DNA of 9,556 nucleotides from Oscillospiraceae bacterium (GTDB taxonomy: Bacteria > Bacillota > Clostridia > Oscillospirales > Oscillospiraceae). Positions 6,422 through 9,556 of this stretch are shown piece after piece. The position numbers and the translations under genes were made by a program. The number at the start of each line of letters is the position of its first letter. The first letter of the stretch is position 1. The stretch covers positions 1 to 9,556 of the forward strand of contig CACXBO010000026.1 in the NCBI GenBank assembly GCA_902765975.1, in the 5' to 3' direction. Under the pieces are notes generated by a model. It was not told the origin of the DNA and made no database searches. It was given only the letters and a program-made list of their open reading frames with translations.

Positions 6422-7525
6422 ATGCCCGCACAGGTAACGAACTATAAATGCCCGGCATGCACCGGCCCCCTGCATTTTGTCGGCGCCTCCGGCAGACTTG
6501 AATGCGACTACTGCGGAAGCAACTATTCGGTAGCCGAGATCGAAGCGCGTATGCGCGAGGCGGAGGCCAAGGCGGCCGAGGCCTATGAGCACGCGCAGGC
6601 AAACGGCGACGGCTGGGATACCTCAATGCTCGAAAACGAGTGGGGCGACGAGGCGGAGAACCTGCGTGCCTACAACTGCCCGAGCTGTGGCGCAGAGCTT
6701 ATCTGCGACGTGACGACGGCGGCGACGAGCTGCCCTTACTGCAACAATCCTACGGTAGTTCCCGGTCAGCTCTCGGGAGTTCTGAAGCCGGACTACGTTA
6801 TCCCATTCCGCTATTCAAAGGAACAGGCTATTGATGCACTGAACAAGCACTATAAGGGCAAGCCCTTCCTCCCAAAGGAGTTCACAGACAAAAACCATAT
6901 CGAGGAGATCAAGGGCGTTTACGTTCCGTTCTGGCTCTTCGACGGGGTCGCTGACGCCGACATTGAGTTTGACGGAAGAATAACACATACCCGCCGCTCC
7001 GGAAACTACGAGATAACGACGACGGAGCACTATCAGATAATCCGTTCCGGTTCCGTTGGGTTCAGCCACGTTCCGGTCGACGCTTCGACGAAAATGCCCG
7101 ATGATCATATGGACTCTATAGAGCCCTACGACTATGCCGACATGCGTCCCTTCTCGATATCATATCTCCCGGGCTTCCTTGCCGACAAGTTCGACGTTTC
7201 CGCCGCGGACTGCGCGCCGAGAGCGGATATACGCTGCAAGAACTCGGTCATTGAATCGCTGAGGGAGACAGTATCAGGTTATACCTCTGTCGTGCTTCAG
7301 CACGAAGACGTACAGCTCCACCGCGGCAACGTGAAGTACGCTCTTATGCCGGTCTGGATGCTGAACACGAAATGGAAGGACAATACCTTCCTCTTCGCCA
7401 TGAACGGTCAGACAGGCAAAATCGTTGGAGATCTTCCGATCAGCAAGGGCAAATGGTGGGCGACATTCGGTGCAATAGCGGCCCCGATAGCGGCAGCTTT
7501 AGCCGCCATTCTGTTCTTTTTATAA
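6422..7525 (+). CDS. Zinc-ribbon protein with C-terminal membrane anchor (YdjG-like)
   Basis: The product has 367 residues. Two zinc ribbons lie at the N-terminus: Cys10/13/28/31 and Cys86/89/104/107. They are separated by a charged helix-like stretch (38-60, rich in Ala/Glu/Arg). Residues about 115-340 form a soluble region with motifs YVIPFRYSKEQA, GVYVPFWLFDG and ALMPVWMLNTKW typical of TFIIB-type zinc-ribbon membrane proteins. One hydrophobic helix (345-367, WWATFGAIAAP...) runs to the very last residue, a tail anchor with the bulk in the cytosol. In B. subtilis the comparable YdjG acts with YdjH to recruit YdjI and the phage-shock protein PspA to the membrane (from memory of the literature); a similar scaffold role is inferred here. 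The start is set by AAGGAGG seven bases upstream. The stop codon overlaps the ribosome binding site of the TPM gene, so those two are tightly co-expressed. Confidence 0.85.
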   Translation: MPAQVTNYKCPACTGPLHFVGASGRLECDYCGSNYSVAEIEARMREAEAKAAEAYEHAQANGDGWDTSMLENEWGDEAENLRAYNCPSCGAELICDVTTAATSCPYCNNPTVVPGQLSGVLKPDYVIPFRYSKEQAIDALNKHYKGKPFLPKEFTDKNHIEEIKGVYVPFWLFDGVADADIEFDGRITHTRRSGNYEITTTEHYQIIRSGSVGFSHVPVDASTKMPDDHMDSIEPYDYADMRPFSISYLPGFLADKFDVSAADCAPRADIRCKNSVIESLRETVSGYTSVVLQHEDVQLHRGNVKYALMPVWMLNTKWKDNTFLFAMNGQTGKIVGDLPISKGKWWATFGAIAAPIAAALAAILFFL

Positions 7526-7530
7526 GGAGG
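7523..7530 (+). promoter_or_regulatory. Ribosome binding site that fixes the TPM gene start
   Basis: TAAGGAGG at 7523-7530 includes the stop codon of the preceding gene and stands nine bases before ATG 7540. Earlier in-frame starts such as ATG 7372 have no such site, lie inside the preceding gene and would place polar sequence before the signal peptide. Confidence 0.88.
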
Positions 7531-7539
7531 GCGGGCTTT

Positions 7540-8469
7540 ATGAAGAAATTACTCACTGTTTTCCTTGTCCTTCTCCTTCTTGCGGCCTTTGCCGTTCCCG
7601 TTTTTGCTGACGAGGAGCCTGCCGAAGACGGCGAGATGTACGCTTTTTCGGAGGGTGAGCTCGAATCCTTCGACGGAGAGCCGACCGCCGCCCCCGAGCC
7701 GGTAAAGGCCGACCACTTCGTCTGGGACGATGCAGGGCTTCTGTCAAGCGACGAGCTTGACGAGCTTGAAGAGCTCTGCGGCAGGCTTACGGACGAGCAC
7801 GGCTTCGGAGTTTACATAATGACAGTTTACGACTTTACCGACTACGGCGAGGGCGAAGTTTACGACGTTTGCACTCAGCTCTACCTGAAGAAGGGAATGG
7901 GAGTCGGGAGCGACGCTGACGGCATTTTCCTCATTCTCAGTATGGACGAAAGAGATTTTGCATTCTGTGCCCACGGCTACGGGGAAAAGGCGATAACTGC
8001 CTACACGCGCGGCATAGTAGAGCAGGCGTTCCTCGACAACTTCCGCAAGAACGACTGGTACGGAGGCTTCACTGACTATGCCGAGACCTCTGTCGAGGTC
8101 GTTGAGGATTTCCGTGCAGGGAAGTACGATGACAAGGATTATTACGAGGACTACAACGAGACCCACGAGTATGCGCCCAAGGGGAGGTTCAGCTTAGGCA
8201 AATTCCTTATAAACCTAATAGCGCCTCTCGGAATCGCGGGCGTCACCTGCGGTATCAAGTCTTCAAAGCACAAAACGGTCAAGCAGGCCGTTAACGCTGA
8301 AAACTATATCCTTCCGAAGAGCCTCAATATCTATAGGTCCGAGGATATCTACACGCACACGACCGAATCAAGAAGATATATAAGCAGCGACAGCTCGCGC
8401 AGCGGAGGCGGAGGCGGTTCAAGCTTCCACTCCGGCGGAGGCTTCTCCGGCTCGAGCGGAAAATTCTGA
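7540..8469 (+). CDS. TPM-domain protein with signal peptide and transmembrane anchor (YdjH/YgcG-like)
   Basis: The product has 309 residues from ATG 7540. Residues 1-23 form a clear signal peptide (MKK, leucine-rich core, cleavage after VFA). An acidic spacer follows, then a TPM (TLP18.3/Psb32/MOLO-1) domain at about 60-200, with FVWDDAGLLSSDEL at its start, GIFLILSMDERDF in the middle and YGEKAI shortly after. A transmembrane helix (about 221-239) is followed by Lys-rich sequence, so the TPM domain should be outside and the tail inside (type I topology). The tail ends in a Gly/Ser-rich stretch (GGGGGSSFHSGGGFSG) typical of TPM proteins. TPM domains have been linked to membrane-protein repair and channel association; no enzyme activity can be claimed here. 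It is the last gene of the cassette, joined to the zinc-ribbon gene by an overlapping stop/ribosome-binding site and followed by a terminator. Confidence 0.88.
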   Translation: MKKLLTVFLVLLLLAAFAVPVFADEEPAEDGEMYAFSEGELESFDGEPTAAPEPVKADHFVWDDAGLLSSDELDELEELCGRLTDEHGFGVYIMTVYDFTDYGEGEVYDVCTQLYLKKGMGVGSDADGIFLILSMDERDFAFCAHGYGEKAITAYTRGIVEQAFLDNFRKNDWYGGFTDYAETSVEVVEDFRAGKYDDKDYYEDYNETHEYAPKGRFSLGKFLINLIAPLGIAGVTCGIKSSKHKTVKQAVNAENYILPKSLNIYRSEDIYTHTTESRRYISSDSSRSGGGGGSSFHSGGGFSGSSGKF

Positions 8470-8483
8470 TGATAAGATACATG

Positions 8484-8518
8484 AACAGACGCCGTATAAC
8501 TGCGGCGTCTGTTATTTT
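8484..8518 (+). terminator. Probable intrinsic terminator after the TPM gene
   Basis: AACAGACGCCG (8484-8494) pairs perfectly with CGGCGTCTGTT (8503-8513), an 11-bp stem with an 8-base loop. It is followed by ATTTT (8514-8518), so the T-run is interrupted. It begins 14 bases after the TPM stop codon and ends the cassette before the PEPCK promoter. Confidence 0.75.
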
Positions 8519-8565
8519 GCCTGTACTGCGGAGACTTTACTTAGTTAAATTCTTCACATTATCTA

Positions 8566-8593
8566 TTGCAAAAAGCGAATTTTGCTATATAAT
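8566..8593 (+). promoter_or_regulatory. pckG: Probable sigma-A promoter of the PEPCK gene
   Basis: TTGCAA (8566-8571) and TATAAT (8588-8593) are separated by 16 bases. The -10 box is a perfect match and the -35 box matches four of six positions. Transcription would start near 8600, with a leader of about 40 bases carrying AGGAGGT (8625-8631), eight bases before ATG 8640. The -10 box lies inside a perfect dyad, listed separately. Confidence 0.7.
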
Positions 8594-8609
8594 GATATAT
8601 AGCAAAATT
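8578..8609. repeat. Perfect 14-bp inverted repeat over the PEPCK -10 box; candidate operator
   Basis: AATTTTGCTATATA (8578-8591) is the exact reverse complement of TATATAGCAAAATT (8596-8609), with an ATGA spacer (8592-8595). A further GCAAAA half-element lies at 8568-8573, overlapping the -35 box. The dyad covers the -10 box and the expected start point, the classic place for a repressor site. It does not fit the Rex pattern (TTGTTA...TAACAA) well, and I cannot name the regulator. Its A/T-rich ends and lack of a following T-run argue against a terminator. Confidence 0.7.
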
Positions 8610-8639
8610 TGTACCGAACTATTTAGGAGGTCAATCGCT

Positions 8640-9556
8640 ATGTATACTACCAATAAAGCCGTTCTCTCATGGATAGACGAGATGGCGGCAATGACAAAGC
8701 CTGATAAGATCGTCTGGATCGACGGCTCCGAGGAACAGCTTGAGGAGCTCCGTCAGGAGGCATACAAGACCGGCGAGCTTATCAAGCTTAACGAGAAGGA
8801 GCTTCCCGGCTGCGTATATCACCGCAGCGCAATAAACGACGTTGCCCGTGTTGAGGGACGCACCTTCATCTGCTGCGAGAAGAAGGAAGACGCAGGTCCC
8901 ACCAACAACTGGATGGATCCTAACGAGATGTACGCAAAGCTCCGCGGCATTTTCGACGGCGCCATGAAGGGCCGCACCATGTACGTTATTCCCTATTCCA
9001 TGAGCATCATCGGCTCACCCTTTGCCAAATACGGCATCGAGCTTACCGACTCTATCTACGTCGTTGTCTCAATGGCAATTATGACCCGTATGGGCAAGAA
9101 GGTTTTTGACGCTCTCGGAGACAGCGCGGACTTCATCAAGGGGCTCCACTCCAAGGCACAGCTCGATGAGGAGAACCGCTATATCGTTCAGTTCCCGCAG
9201 GACAACACCATCTGGTCTGTCAACTCCGGCTACGGCGGAAACGTCCTTCTCGGCAAGAAGTGCTTCGCGCTCCGTATTGCTTCCGTTCTCGGCCGCCGCG
9301 AGGGCTGGATGGCAGAGCATATGCTCATCCTCGGCGTTCAGGATCCCGAGGGAAAGGTTACCTATATCACCGGCGCATTCCCCTCCGCCTGCGGCAAGAC
9401 CAACCTGGCAATGATCATCCCGCCTCAGGTCTACCGTGAGAAGGGCTGGAAGTGCTGGACCGTCGGCGACGATATCGCATGGATCCGTCCGGGTCCCGAC
9501 GGCAGACTTTGGGCCTGCAACCCCGAGAACGGCTTCTTCGGCGTCGCTCCCGGCAC
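8640..9556 (+). CDS. pckG: GTP-dependent phosphoenolpyruvate carboxykinase, 5' part
   Basis: PEPCK converts oxaloacetate + GTP to PEP + CO2 + GDP, or runs in reverse to fix CO2, in the cytosol. The frame is open from ATG 8640 to the window edge, giving 305 codons of an enzyme usually near 600 residues, so the 3' half is missing. GTP-type signatures are clear: GRTMYVIPYSM followed by GIELTDSIYVVVSMAIMTRMG-like sequence, the P-loop FPSACGKTNLAM (residues 247-258, Lys253/Thr254) and the metal-binding GDDIAW (276-281). The order and wording match the GTP family and not the ATP-dependent pckA family. The ribosome binding site AGGAGGT supports this start. Lysine codons are almost all AAG (about twenty, against two AAA), typical of a strongly expressed gene. 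It has its own promoter and is probably transcribed separately from the TPM cassette. In fermentative Clostridia the enzyme may run either way; the sequence does not say which. Confidence 0.96.
   Translation, partial: MYTTNKAVLSWIDEMAAMTKPDKIVWIDGSEEQLEELRQEAYKTGELIKLNEKELPGCVYHRSAINDVARVEGRTFICCEKKEDAGPTNNWMDPNEMYAKLRGIFDGAMKGRTMYVIPYSMSIIGSPFAKYGIELTDSIYVVVSMAIMTRMGKKVFDALGDSADFIKGLHSKAQLDEENRYIVQFPQDNTIWSVNSGYGGNVLLGKKCFALRIASVLGRREGWMAEHMLILGVQDPEGKVTYITGAFPSACGKTNLAMIIPPQVYREKGWKCWTVGDDIAWIRPGPDGRLWACNPENGFFGVAPG

Noticed and set aside
7372..7539. N-terminal extension of the TPM protein to ATG 7372
   Set aside because: It would overlap the zinc-ribbon gene by 154 bases and hide the signal peptide behind 56 polar residues. 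The TAAGGAGG site serves ATG 7540.
8578..8609. The PEPCK-upstream dyad as an intrinsic terminator or Rex operator
   Set aside because: The stem is A/T-rich at both ends with no T-run after it, and it holds a perfect -10 box. The half-site TTGCTATA differs from the Rex consensus TTGTTAA.

Overview
The window reads as chromosome of an anaerobic, spore-forming Firmicute, most likely a Clostridia-class bacterium with moderately high GC. The evidence is two adjacent surface proteins with S-layer homology (SLH) domains, the sporulation genes spoVAD and spoVAE, strong AGGAGG-type ribosome binding sites and short intrinsic terminators. I see no transposase, integrase, phage gene, CRISPR array, tRNA or rRNA. 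Gene density is high, and no gene-free stretch exceeds about 175 bases.

Layout. (1) Nucleotides 1-3588, plus strand: the 3' part of a large SLH surface protein whose start lies off the window, then a complete secreted subtilisin-like serine protease that also ends in three SLH domains. The two are probably co-transcribed. A hairpin without a T-run sits just before the protease ribosome binding site, and an intrinsic terminator closes the unit. (2) Nucleotides 3620-4988, minus strand: spoVAD-spoVAE, one base apart and translationally coupled, encoding parts of the dipicolinic acid channel of the forespore. The usual partner spoVAC is not next to them. (3) Nucleotides 5145-8469, plus strand: three genes that look like a membrane-associated complex. 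They are a cytosolic SPFH-domain protein with two C-terminal zinc ribbons, a protein with two N-terminal zinc ribbons and a C-terminal membrane anchor, and a secreted/type I membrane TPM-domain protein with a glycine/serine-rich tail. This gene set resembles the ydjG-ydjH-ydjI part of the Bacillus subtilis pspA-ydjGHI membrane-stress locus, but in a different order and with no pspA gene beside it. A perfect intrinsic terminator lies between its first and second genes. (4) Nucleotides 8640-9556, plus strand: the first 305 codons of a GTP-dependent phosphoenolpyruvate carboxykinase, open to the window edge. Its promoter carries a perfect 14+14 bp dyad that covers the -10 box.

How the parts work together. 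The SLH pair acts at the cell surface, with both proteins bound to the cell wall. The spoVA genes act in dormant-spore formation. The SPFH / zinc-ribbon / TPM genes probably form a complex at the inner face of and across the cytoplasmic membrane, possibly for envelope stress. PEPCK links oxaloacetate and PEP in central carbon metabolism. Only the middle cassette and the PEPCK dyad look likely to hold under-described biology. No wholly unknown system is evident.
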